Positions 50,359 through 58,321 of a stretch of 64,000 bases of DNA are shown here, piece by piece; position 1 is the stretch's first letter; every line of letters starts with the position of its first letter. This DNA is from Sphingomonas rubra. Its GTDB lineage: Bacteria > Pseudomonadota > Alphaproteobacteria > Sphingomonadales > Sphingomonadaceae. Position numbers and translations under genes: made by a program. Under the pieces are notes generated by a model. It ran no database searches, had not been told where the DNA came from, and saw only the letters and a program-made list of their open reading frames with translations. Location: positions 186,001 through 250,000 of the forward strand of contig NZ_FOXP01000005.1 in assembly GCF_900115745.1 (NCBI RefSeq). Direction: 5' to 3'.

Positions 50359-51632
50359 ACTCGCCGATCTGGCATCCCTTCACGCAGCACGGCCTGGGCG
50401 AGCCGATCCCGCTCGTCACGCGGGCGGAGGGTGCGGTGCTCCACACCGCCGACGGGCAACGGATCGTCGACGCGATCTCGTCCTGGTGGGTGACGACGCA
50501 CGGCCACGGCCATCCGCGGATCGTGGCCGCGATCGCCGAACAGGCGCAGCGGCTGGACCAGATCATCTTCGCCGGCTGGACGCACGAGCCGGCCGAGGAG
50601 GTCGCGCGCGGGCTGCTCGACATCATGCCGGTCGAACTGACGCGGGTGTTCTTCTCCGATTCGGGATCGACCAGCGTTGAGGTCGCCTTGAAGATGGCGC
50701 TGGGATATTGGCTGCACCGCGGCGAGCCGCGCCATCGGCTGCTGGTGATGGAGCATAGCTATCACGGCGACACGATCGGCACGATGTCGGTCGGCGCGCG
50801 CGGGGCGTTCAACGCCGCCTACGAGCCGCTGCTGTTCGACGTGGAGACGCTCCCCTTCCCCGCCGCCGGGGCGGAGCAGGCGACGCTGGACGCGCTAGAG
50901 GCGGCGTGCCGCGCGCGGCCGGCGGCGCTGATCGTCGAGCCGCTGGTGCTGGGCGCGGGCGGGATGCTGTTCTATCCGCCACGGGTGCTCGCCGAGATGC
51001 GGGCGATCTGTGCGCGGGCCGGCGTGCTGTTCATCGCCGACGAGGTGATGACCGGCTGGGGCCGCACCGGCACGCTGCTGGCCTGCGAACAGGCGGGCGT
51101 GGTGCCCGACATCCTCTGCCTGTCCAAGGGGCTGACCGGCGGCGCGGTGCCGCTGGCGGTGACGATGGCGAGCGAGGCGATCTTCCAGGCGCACTGGTCG
51201 CAGGATCGGGCGACCATGTTCTTCCACTCGTCCAGCTACACCGCCAACCCGATCGCCTGCGCGGCGGCGGCGGCGAACCTCGCCATCTGGCGCGAGGAGC
51301 CGGTGCTGGAGCGGGTCGCCGATCTATCGCGGCGCCAGCGGACGCGGCTCGACGCGCTCGCCGGGATGCCGGGCATCCACAACCCGCGCGCGCTCGGCAC
51401 GATCGCGGCGATGGAGATCGGTGGGGGCGGGGGCGCGTACCTGTCCGCGCTGGGGCCGACGCTGATGGCGCATTTCCGGGAGCACGACCTGCTGGTCCGG
51501 CCGCTGGGCAATACGGTGTACGTCATGCCGCCCTATTGCATCGGCGACGACGATCTCGACCGGGTATATGCCGCGATCGGCGAGGCGGCCGAACGGTTCG
51601 GAAGGTCAGTCAAGGAATTGCGCGACCGGTGA
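50355..51632 (+). CDS. bioA: Adenosylmethionine-8-amino-7-oxononanoate aminotransferase
   Basis: BioA transfers the amino group of S-adenosylmethionine to 8-amino-7-oxononanoate. The 425-residue class III aminotransferase starts (GTG) with NSPIWHPFTQHG, the standard BioA beginning, then DAISSWWVTTHGHGHPRIVA, the PLP phosphate block FFSDSGSTSVEVALKMALGY, HSYHGDTIGTMSVG, LFIADEVMTGWGRTG and the PLP lysine in LCLSKGLTGGAVPL. Everything needed for activity is present. It ends the bio operon; a palindromic repeat follows 13 bases after the stop. Confidence 0.96.
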   Translation: MNSPIWHPFTQHGLGEPIPLVTRAEGAVLHTADGQRIVDAISSWWVTTHGHGHPRIVAAIAEQAQRLDQIIFAGWTHEPAEEVARGLLDIMPVELTRVFFSDSGSTSVEVALKMALGYWLHRGEPRHRLLVMEHSYHGDTIGTMSVGARGAFNAAYEPLLFDVETLPFPAAGAEQATLDALEAACRARPAALIVEPLVLGAGGMLFYPPRVLAEMRAICARAGVLFIADEVMTGWGRTGTLLACEQAGVVPDILCLSKGLTGGAVPLAVTMASEAIFQAHWSQDRATMFFHSSSYTANPIACAAAAANLAIWREEPVLERVADLSRRQRTRLDALAGMPGIHNPRALGTIAAMEIGGGGGAYLSALGPTLMAHFREHDLLVRPLGNTVYVMPPYCIGDDDLDRVYAAIGEAAERFGRSVKELRDR

Positions 51633-51644
51633 CCGGAGTAATGC

Positions 51645-51752
51645 CGTCACACCGGGCTCGTCCCGGTGTCCAGGGTCAAGCAGCGTAACGCCTGTGACCC
51701 TGGATGCCGGGACGGGGCTCTCCTGAGCTTCGTTGAAGGGCCCGGCATGACG
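51645..51752. repeat. Palindromic repeat copy 8, interrupted by another repeat
   Basis: Left arm gtcacaccgggctcgtcccg and right arm ending cccggcatgacgg belong to the main family. The right arm is split: between gggacg and cccggcatgac about 27 extra bases are inserted (about 51714-51740) that contain cctgagcttcgttgaaggg, which resembles the second family (see 2723). It follows the bio operon and lies before the convergent carD gene. Confidence 0.85.
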
Positions 51753-51817
51753 GAAAGCGGAAACGAGAAGGGCGACCCGTCGCCGGACCGCCCCTCGCAT
51801 CGACACGGCCGGCCGGC

Positions 51818-52351
51818 TTAGGCCGCCGGCTTGTCCTTGTTGTAGATCGCCGCGGCGGCGCGCAGGATCTCCAGGATCTTCTCCAGCGCCTTGGGCTCGT
51901 CGATCTGCTCCATCGCGGCGAGCTCGCGCGCCAGGCGGCTGGCGGCGGCCTCGAAGATCTGGCGCTCGGAATAGCTCTGCTCGGGCTGGTCGTCGGCGCG
52001 GAACAGGTCGCGCGTCACCTCGGCGATCGAGGCGAGGTCGCCCGAGTTGATCTTCGCCTCATATTCCTGCGCGCGACGCGACCACATCGTCCGCTTGATC
52101 TTGGGCTTGCCCTTCAGCGTCTCCATCGCCTCGTTCATGGTCTTGTCGGACGACAGCTTGCGCATGCCGACCGATTCGGCCTTGTTGGTCGGCACGCGGA
52201 GCGTCATCCGCTCCTTCTCGAAACGCAGCACGTAGAGTTCGAGACTGGTGCCCGCGATCTCCTGCTTCTGCAGTTCAATCACGCGGCCGACGCCGTGTTT
52301 GGGATAGACGACGTAGTCGCCGACGTCGAAGAACAGCGCCTTGGCAGCCAT
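51818..52351 (-). CDS. CarD family transcriptional regulator
   Basis: CarD-type proteins bind the RNA polymerase beta subunit and stabilise open complexes, notably at rRNA promoters. The 177-residue protein has the N-terminal RNA polymerase-interacting domain (FFDVGDYVVYPKHGVGRVIE, VLRFEKERMTLRVPTNKA) and an all-helical DNA-binding half (MWSRRAQEYEAKINSGDLAS, IAEVTRDLFRADDQPEQSYS). The size and sequence are normal for alphaproteobacteria. A 180-base gap separates it from fdxA upstream; an AT-rich stretch near 52475-52490 is the likely promoter region. Confidence 0.95.
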   Translation of the reverse strand: MAAKALFFDVGDYVVYPKHGVGRVIELQKQEIAGTSLELYVLRFEKERMTLRVPTNKAESVGMRKLSSDKTMNEAMETLKGKPKIKRTMWSRRAQEYEAKINSGDLASIAEVTRDLFRADDQPEQSYSERQIFEAAASRLARELAAMEQIDEPKALEKILEILRAAAAIYNKDKPAA

Positions 52352-52531
52352 GGGGAGCCTTTCGGGTCGTGGCCGGGCGGCTGGCGACGAGGCCAGTGCC
52401 GGGCCGGGTACGGAGGATCATGGACGCAGGCAGCAACACGGCCGCGCCCGATGCGGACGTTCCTAACAGATCGGCAATAAAATTACCAGCCTTGCGTCAG
52501 CGTCGCTGCCCCGCCCCCTGGTGGACCCGCC

Positions 52532-52873
52532 TCAGTCGCCGGCGCCGGGCTCCGGCGAGAAATATTGGTCGAACTTGTTCGCGACGCCCTTCATCTCGTC
52601 GGCGTCGGGCGGCGTCTGGTCGAGCTTGCGCGTGACGTTGGGCCACTGTGCGGAGAAGGTGGTGTTCAGCTCCAGCCACTTCTCCAGCCCGTTCTCCGTA
52701 TCCGGCAGGATCGCCTCGGCCGGGCACTCGGGCTCGCACACGCCGCAGTCGATGCACTCGGACGGGTTGATGACGAGCATGTTCTCGCCCTCGTAGAAGC
52801 AGTCCACCGGACACACCTCGACGCAGTCCATGTACTTGCAGCGGATGCACGCGTCGGTGACGACGTAGGTCAT
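52532..52873 (-). CDS. fdxA: Seven-iron ferredoxin FdxA
   Basis: A 113-residue [3Fe-4S][4Fe-4S] ferredoxin. The cysteine pattern is [18 protein letters not shown] near the N-terminus and [16 protein letters not shown] in the second half, as in FdxA of Azotobacter and Caulobacter type. The C-terminal half ([20 protein letters not shown]) is the family's usual extension. It carries electrons for unknown partner enzymes. It follows the S4-domain gene by 53 bases in the same orientation. Confidence 0.96.
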   Translation of the reverse strand: MTYVVTDACIRCKYMDCVEVCPVDCFYEGENMLVINPSECIDCGVCEPECPAEAILPDTENGLEKWLELNTTFSAQWPNVTRKLDQTPPDADEMKGVANKFDQYFSPEPGAGD

Positions 52874-52926
52874 GGGGAACTCCGGGAATTCTTTGGGGGG
52901 CGACTAGGCGCTGTACCGTCCCTTCG

Positions 52927-53220
52927 TCAATCGAGCTCGTCCTGGGGGTTCTGTAGATCGGTGTAGCAGGTGCGCGCTTCCGGTGCCGGGCCGCGGCGAT
53001 GGGGCAGCGCCTCGACACGGATCACCCGGATGCGGCCGTTGCACGCGAAGGTCAGCACGTTGCCCGGTCGCACGCCGGCATGGGCGCGGTCGATCGCCCG
53101 GCCGTCGAGCCGCAGCCGGCCGTCGACCGCGATCGCCTGCGCGGCGCTGCGCGTCTTGGCGAGGCGCACCCACCAGAGATAGCGGTCGAGCCGCATCGCC
53201 GCGGGCGTGGGATCAGCCAT
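52927..53220 (-). CDS. S4-domain RNA-binding protein (Hsp15-like)
   Basis: A 97-residue protein: S4 domain MRLDRYLWWVRLAKTRSAAQ followed by AIAVDGRLRLDGRAIDRAHA, then a short basic tail (EALPHRRGPAPEARTCY). Hsp15 of E. coli binds stalled 50S subunits carrying nascent chains. The ATG at 53220 overlaps the end of the helicase gene by 8 bases; an earlier in-frame start inside the helicase is less likely. The conserved order helicase-S4-fdxA-carD supports an RNA or ribosome-related role. Confidence 0.9.
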   Translation of the reverse strand: MADPTPAAMRLDRYLWWVRLAKTRSAAQAIAVDGRLRLDGRAIDRAHAGVRPGNVLTFACNGRIRVIRVEALPHRRGPAPEARTCYTDLQNPQDELD

Positions 53221-55702
53221 GGCCGAGCAGCGCGGAAAGGCCGGCAAAGGCGTTGTCGCTCGCCGGCTTGACGGGCGCGCGGCGCGCGGGCGGGCGACCG
53301 CGCCACACCCAGCGTGCCTCCTCCCCGCGTACCGGCTGGAAGCCGAGTTCGGCCATCAGCCGCGCGATCGTCTCCGGCTCCAGCCCCATCGAGGTGGCGA
53401 GCGCGGGGTCGGGCGCGAAGGGCGCACGGCCGGTGCGGGCATCGTGTGCGGCGCGGGCGATCCGCTCGACCAGGTCGACGCGCACGGCCTGATGGGCGAG
53501 TGGACGAAAGCCGGCGGCGAGCTCGGCGCCGGGTGCCCCCCGCGGCAGCACGGCGGCGCCCTCGCGCGGCATCGCCGGCGGCGTTCCTCGCACCGCGAGC
53601 AGCGCCGCGCGCAGCCGGGCGGGCGCGGGCTTCAGCAGGCGCGGATCGAACAGGTCGAGCGCGCCGACGGTGACGCCCAGCTGCCGCAACGCGCGCCGCT
53701 CGTCCGGCGATAGCGCGTCGAGCAGCGCGCGCAGCGGCAGCCGGGGAGCGAGGCCGCCCGCCGCCTCCACCGCGGCGGCGACAGCGCGCCAGGCGGGCGT
53801 CGCGACGGCGTCGCGCGCGGCATCGGCAAGGCGGGCGAGCACGGGCACCCGCCGCTCGACCTCGGCCGCCAACCAGCGCGACAGCCGATCGGCGACGCGG
53901 GCGCGAGCGGCGGCGTCGAGGCAGTCGAGATCGCGGTGAAGCACGATCCGCGGGCGCGCCAGCGCGGCGCCGGACGCGAGCGTCGCCACCGGATGGCCGG
54001 ACCAGACGATCGCCACCTCCTTGTCGACGGCCAAGGCGAAGGCGGTATCGGCGCCCGCGACCAGCTCGGCCGCGCGGCGCGCCCGCTCGGCGCCGAGCCG
54101 CTTCTCGGCGGCGGCGAGCAGCATGCGCTTGTCGCCCGCGCGCGCGCCGGGCTCGACCGAGAAGCGGAATCCGTCGAGGCGGCCGATCGGGTGGTCCTCG
54201 ACCGTCACCTCGCCCGCGGGGCCGACGACCACGGGCAGCGCCCCGGCGTCCGCGCCGATGCGGCGGATCAGCGCGGTCGTCCGCTTGTCGACGAAGCGCT
54301 GCGTCAGACTGGCGTGGAGACCGTCGGACAGCCGCTCCTCGATCTCGCGCGTGCGCCCGGCCCAGTGGGCGGCGTCGGCGAGCCAGTCGGGACGCTGGGC
54401 GATATAGGCCCAGCTGCGGATCGCGGCGAGGCGACCGGCAAGCGTCTCGACGTCGCCGGCGACGGTGTCGAGCCGGGCGATCTCGTCGGCGAACCATTGG
54501 TGCGGCAGATGCCCTCTGCCCTCCGACAGGTAGCGGAACACCCGCTCGACGAAGCGGGCGTGCGGGTCGAGGCCGAGCTTGCGGAAATCAGGCACGCCAC
54601 ACGCCGCCCACAACCGCGCCACCATACGGGGGCTGCGGGTGCGGTCGCGCACCCAGCCCTCCTCGGCGAGGCGTTTGAGGACCAGCAGATCGGTGGCGGG
54701 CGGCGCCGCGCGCAGCACGCCGGGCTCGGGCCGGCGCTCCAGGTCGTGGATCAGCGCGTCGACTGACGATAGGTCGGGATCGCCCTCGCGCCAGTAGAGA
54801 TGGTCGAGCCGCGGGAAGCGATGCTCCTCGATCGCCAGTACCTCCTCCGGCAGGAAGGCGCCCGGCCCCTCCTCGGCGAGCGCGCCGAAGGTGCCGTCGC
54901 GCTGGTGACGACCGGCGCGGCCGGCGATCTGCGCCATTTCGGCCACCGTCAGGCGACGCTGGCGACGACCGTCGAACTTGTGGAGCGACGCAAAGGCGAC
55001 GTGCGCCACGTCCATGTTCAGCCCCATGCCGATCGCGTCGGTGGCGACGAGGTAATCGACCTCGCCCGCCTGGAACATCGCCACCTGCGCGTTGCGGGTG
55101 CGGGGGGACAGCGCGCCCATCACCACCGCCGCGCCGCCGCGCAGCCGGCGCAGCATCTCGGCCACCGCGTAGACCTCCTCGGCGGAGAAGGCGACGATCA
55201 CCGACCGCTTGGGCAACCGGCTGATCTTACGCGCGCCGGCATAGGTGAGCGTCGAGAAGCGCGGGCGGTTGACGATCTCGGCGTCCGGCACCAGCGCCTT
55301 GACCATCGGGCGCAGCGCTTCGGAGCCGAGGATCATCGTCTCCTCGCGCCCGCGACGGTGGAGCAGCCGATCGGTGAAGACGTGGCCGCGTTCCAGGTCG
55401 GCGCCCAGCTGCGCCTCGTCCAGCGCGACGAAGGCGGCGTCATGCTGCGGCATCGACTCCGCCGTGCACAGGAACCAGCGCGCGTCCGGCGGGACGATCT
55501 TCTCCTCGCCCGTGACCAACGCGACCCGCTCCGGCCCCTTCAGCGCGACGACGCGGTCGTAGACCTCGCGGGCGAGCAGGCGCAGCGGGAAGCCGACGAT
55601 GCCGCTGGAATGGGCGCACATCCGCTCGATCGCCAGGTGCGTCTTGCCCGTGTTGGTCGGGCCGAGGACGGCGGTCACGCTGCCGGAGGCGCAGGACTTC
55701 AT
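53213..55702 (-). CDS. Suv3-like DExH RNA helicase
   Basis: An 829-residue helicase related to mitochondrial Suv3. Motif I is GPTNTGKTHLAIERM (residues 14-28), motif II is the unusual VALDEAQLGAD (DEAQ), motif III-like GSEALRPMVKALVPDAEI, and motifs V and VI are LVATDAIGMGLNMDVAHVAF and QIAGRAGRHQRDGTFG. The C-terminal third is Ala/Arg-rich, typical for sphingomonad members, and may bind RNA. The start ATG is at the usual distance from motif I. The gene heads a unit with S4, fdxA and carD and is divergent from the M23 peptidase gene with a 200-base gap. Confidence 0.92.
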   Translation of the reverse strand: MKSCASGSVTAVLGPTNTGKTHLAIERMCAHSSGIVGFPLRLLAREVYDRVVALKGPERVALVTGEEKIVPPDARWFLCTAESMPQHDAAFVALDEAQLGADLERGHVFTDRLLHRRGREETMILGSEALRPMVKALVPDAEIVNRPRFSTLTYAGARKISRLPKRSVIVAFSAEEVYAVAEMLRRLRGGAAVVMGALSPRTRNAQVAMFQAGEVDYLVATDAIGMGLNMDVAHVAFASLHKFDGRRQRRLTVAEMAQIAGRAGRHQRDGTFGALAEEGPGAFLPEEVLAIEEHRFPRLDHLYWREGDPDLSSVDALIHDLERRPEPGVLRAAPPATDLLVLKRLAEEGWVRDRTRSPRMVARLWAACGVPDFRKLGLDPHARFVERVFRYLSEGRGHLPHQWFADEIARLDTVAGDVETLAGRLAAIRSWAYIAQRPDWLADAAHWAGRTREIEERLSDGLHASLTQRFVDKRTTALIRRIGADAGALPVVVGPAGEVTVEDHPIGRLDGFRFSVEPGARAGDKRMLLAAAEKRLGAERARRAAELVAGADTAFALAVDKEVAIVWSGHPVATLASGAALARPRIVLHRDLDCLDAAARARVADRLSRWLAAEVERRVPVLARLADAARDAVATPAWRAVAAAVEAAGGLAPRLPLRALLDALSPDERRALRQLGVTVGALDLFDPRLLKPAPARLRAALLAVRGTPPAMPREGAAVLPRGAPGAELAAGFRPLAHQAVRVDLVERIARAAHDARTGRAPFAPDPALATSMGLEPETIARLMAELGFQPVRGEEARWVWRGRPPARRAPVKPASDNAFAGLSALLGHG

Positions 55703-55902
55703 GGGGGGAACATCGGGGCGGACGCGCGCGAACGCAATGATTTAAGCGCGTTCCGCCGCCAACAACACTCCGCCGCGCAGGCGCGCCCGTTCGTCGCAAG
55801 TGCACGGGCGCGGCGGGCCGGTTAATTTGACTTTAGCACCTCGCCTCCACAACGATCCGACCTGCGCCGGGGGGAGATCGGCGACTGTTTGCGAGAGCGC
55901 CG

Positions 55903-57384
55903 TTGTTCCTGAAAACCGACCAGGGTCTGGAGTTCGCCGGCGGCACCAGCGCGCGCGGCCTGCGCACGCCCGCGCGACCGGCCCCGCGCGCCGCCGGTGA
56001 CGATTGGCGCGCACGCGCGGCCGGCATCGACTGGGTGCCCGATCTCGGTGCGCAGATCGGCTCGCGTACCTGGTGGCGCGGCCTCGCCACCTGCACCGCC
56101 CTGTGCGCCGCGACCTGGGCCCTCGCGCCCCCGCTCGCCCCGCCGATGACCGGCGCCACGTCGGCGCCGTTGTCGGGCAGCGACTGGCAAGCGGCGCGCG
56201 CGCAGAGCATCGCCCCGCTCGGCCTGGGCGGCGATACCGGGCGGCGGATGGCGGCGAGCGACCTCGTCCGCCCGCTCGCCGAGGCGCCCGAGCGGCCCGA
56301 GATCGAGCTGACTGCGACACTGGGCGACGGCGACGCGCTGGACCGGGCGCTGGCCCGCGCGGGCGTGTCGCGCCAGGATGCCAAGGAAGCGGCGCGGCTG
56401 GTCGCGGCCACCACGACGCTGGACGCGATCCCGTCGGGCACGCGCATCGCGCTGACGCTCGGCCGGCGCCCGGCCCGTACGCAGCCGCGCCCGCTCCAGG
56501 CCATGTCGCTGCGCGCGCGGTTCGACCTCGCCGTGTCGCTGGCGCGGGTCGGCGACGCGCTGGTGTTGACGCGGCGGCCGATCGCGGTCGACGCCACGCC
56601 GCTGCGCCTGCAAGGGTTGGTGGGGTCCAGCCTCTACCGCTCCGCGCGCGCTGCGGGCGCGCCGGCCAGGGCGGTCGAGGCCTATATCAAGGCGCTCGCC
56701 ACGCGACTGTCGATCGGCCGCGACGTCGGCGCGGCGGACAGTTTCGACATGGTGATCGAGCGCGAGCGCGCCGCCACCGGCGAGACGCGGCTCGGCGACC
56801 TCCAGTTCGCCGGCCTCGACCAGGGCCGGAAAGCGGTTCGGCTGGTCCGCTGGCAGGCGGCGGGCGAGCGGGCGAGCGACTGGTTCGACGCGGCCGGTGG
56901 CGGCAGCGAGCGGCGCGGCACGATGGGGATGCCCGTCGCCGGCCGCGTCACCTCCAATTTCGGCATGCGCGTGCATCCGCTGCTCGGCTTCATGCGGATG
57001 CACAAGGGGATCGACATCGCCGCTCCCTACGGGGCGCCGGTGCTGGCGACGATGGGCGGCGTGGTCCGGTCGGCCGGGCGCAACGCGGGCTACGGCAATT
57101 TCGTCAAGCTCGCGCACGCGGGCGGCCTCGCCAGCGGCTACGGCCATCTCAGCCGCATCGCGGTGTCGGCGGGAACGCGCGTGCGCCAGGGGCAGGTGAT
57201 CGGCTATATCGGCTCCACCGGCATGTCGACGGGGCCGCACCTGCATTGGGAAGTGTGGCGCAACGGCCGGTCGATCAATCCGCGATCGATCTCCTTCGCC
57301 AGCGTCGCGCGATTGTCGGGCGGGAACCTGGCGGCGTTCAAGCGCCGGGTGGCATCGCTGCTGGCGGTGCGGCCGGGCCGCTAA
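55903..57384 (+). CDS. M23 family peptidoglycan endopeptidase (MepM-like)
   Basis: A 493-residue protein with a membrane helix around residues 60-80 (GLATCTALCAATWALAPPLA), a middle SH3/LysM-like domain region and a C-terminal LytM domain. The zinc ligands are visible: MHKGIDIAAPYGAPV (H and D) and GPHLHWEVW (HxH). Such enzymes cleave D,D-crosslinks of peptidoglycan during growth. The start is TTG at 55903 (LFLKTDQGLEFAGG), the usual sphingomonad beginning; no ATG is available upstream in frame. A perfect hairpin follows the stop. Confidence 0.92.
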   Translation: MFLKTDQGLEFAGGTSARGLRTPARPAPRAAGDDWRARAAGIDWVPDLGAQIGSRTWWRGLATCTALCAATWALAPPLAPPMTGATSAPLSGSDWQAARAQSIAPLGLGGDTGRRMAASDLVRPLAEAPERPEIELTATLGDGDALDRALARAGVSRQDAKEAARLVAATTTLDAIPSGTRIALTLGRRPARTQPRPLQAMSLRARFDLAVSLARVGDALVLTRRPIAVDATPLRLQGLVGSSLYRSARAAGAPARAVEAYIKALATRLSIGRDVGAADSFDMVIERERAATGETRLGDLQFAGLDQGRKAVRLVRWQAAGERASDWFDAAGGGSERRGTMGMPVAGRVTSNFGMRVHPLLGFMRMHKGIDIAAPYGAPVLATMGGVVRSAGRNAGYGNFVKLAHAGGLASGYGHLSRIAVSAGTRVRQGQVIGYIGSTGMSTGPHLHWEVWRNGRSINPRSISFASVARLSGGNLAAFKRRVASLLAVRPGR

Positions 57385-57391
57385 CGAGAAC

Positions 57392-57420
57392 GGGGCGGCA
57401 GACTCCTCGCCTGCCGCCCC
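57392..57420. terminator. Bidirectional terminator-like hairpin
   Basis: GGGGCGGCAG-actcctcgc-CTGCCGCCCC is a perfect 10-bp stem with a 9-base loop, 8 bases behind the peptidase stop and 27 bases behind the stop of the convergent barrel gene. No long T run is present on either side, so it may rely on Rho or act by stabilising ends. Confidence 0.65.
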
Positions 57421-57446
57421 GCTCATGGTTCCCGAAGGCCGCTGCC

Positions 57447-58061
57447 TTAGAAGTGGAACACCGCGCCCGCCATCGGGCGGAAGCTGTCGGCGCTGCCGAA
57501 GGTCGACACTTCCATGCGGAAGCGGACGCCCGAATTGCCGGTGATGCCGCCCAGGCCGATGTCCTTGGGGCCGACCTCTGCACCGATGCCGTAGGTCACG
57601 GCGTCATAGTCGCGGCTGTTGTTGCCGAAGCGGTCGAAATTGACCCACTGGTAGCCGACCTTGCCGTAGAACAGGCCGCTCTCGCCCGCGCGGAAGCCGA
57701 AGCGGCCGGCGGCGCCGTACTGCCAGTCGATGTCGCCGGTGAAGCCCTTGGTCACGTTGCCCTCGGCACCGACGAACACGGGGCCGAGCGGCACGTTCAC
57801 GCCGACGATACCCTGCACCAGGCCGCCGTCCAGCTTGTTGCCGCCGATCGGCGTTGCGGGGATGCCGTGGCCGGGATTGCGGTCGAACTTCTCGTACCCG
57901 CCGAGGACGGCGACGTAGGGCTCGATCCCGAACGCGCGGGTGCCGTCGGGCGCGGTGGCGGTGCCGGCGGGCAGCGGCTCACCGCCGGCGTCCTGCGCGA
58001 GGGCGGGAGCGGCGAAGGCGACGGCGGCGAGCGCCGCGGTGGCGAGGAAAGCAGAACGCAT
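57447..58061 (-). CDS. Outer-membrane beta-barrel protein
   Basis: A 204-residue protein with a clear Sec signal (MRSAFLATAALAAVAFAAPA, cleavage ALA|QDAGG near residue 22) and a C-terminus ending in a strand with terminal Phe (MAGAVFHF), the mark of BamA-dependent outer-membrane barrels. The interior has alternating Gly-rich strands (VGAEGNVTKGFTGDIDWQYG, GLFYGKVGYQWVNFDRFG), as in opacity-protein/OmpA-barrel (eight-stranded) porins of sphingomonads. Function unknown. The start is taken at 58061 so that a signal peptide results; the long open frame upstream is non-coding. It converges with the peptidase gene. Confidence 0.88.
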   Translation of the reverse strand: MRSAFLATAALAAVAFAAPALAQDAGGEPLPAGTATAPDGTRAFGIEPYVAVLGGYEKFDRNPGHGIPATPIGGNKLDGGLVQGIVGVNVPLGPVFVGAEGNVTKGFTGDIDWQYGAAGRFGFRAGESGLFYGKVGYQWVNFDRFGNNSRDYDAVTYGIGAEVGPKDIGLGGITGNSGVRFRMEVSTFGSADSFRPMAGAVFHF

Positions 58062-58321
58062 GTGACAGAACCTTATGATCGACGTTGAGTTCGCTGCCGA
58101 GGCGGCGAGGACCGGAAGACGAAGCGGCGGACACTTCGTTGCACGTCGGCGGACCGATCGATCGGCTTTTCCGGCATTGTTGCCGGAACGACACGGTTCC
58201 TGTCGGGCACATGAACCAAGAATGACGGAAATCGGGCAACGCCGTGGCGTTGCCGCGACGACACTGTGTGTCTCTGCCGCCTTTTTCCGGCCGGCTCGGG
58301 ACCTGAACGGTGCGTTCGCGG

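Noticed and set aside
52374-52500. EcfG-type promoter before carD
   Set aside because: GGAAC occurs on the minus strand, but no CGTT-like element lies at 16-17 bases.
55822-57426. 534-codon open frame opposite the M23 peptidase
   Set aside because: Antisense shadow; the plus strand has clear LytM motifs.
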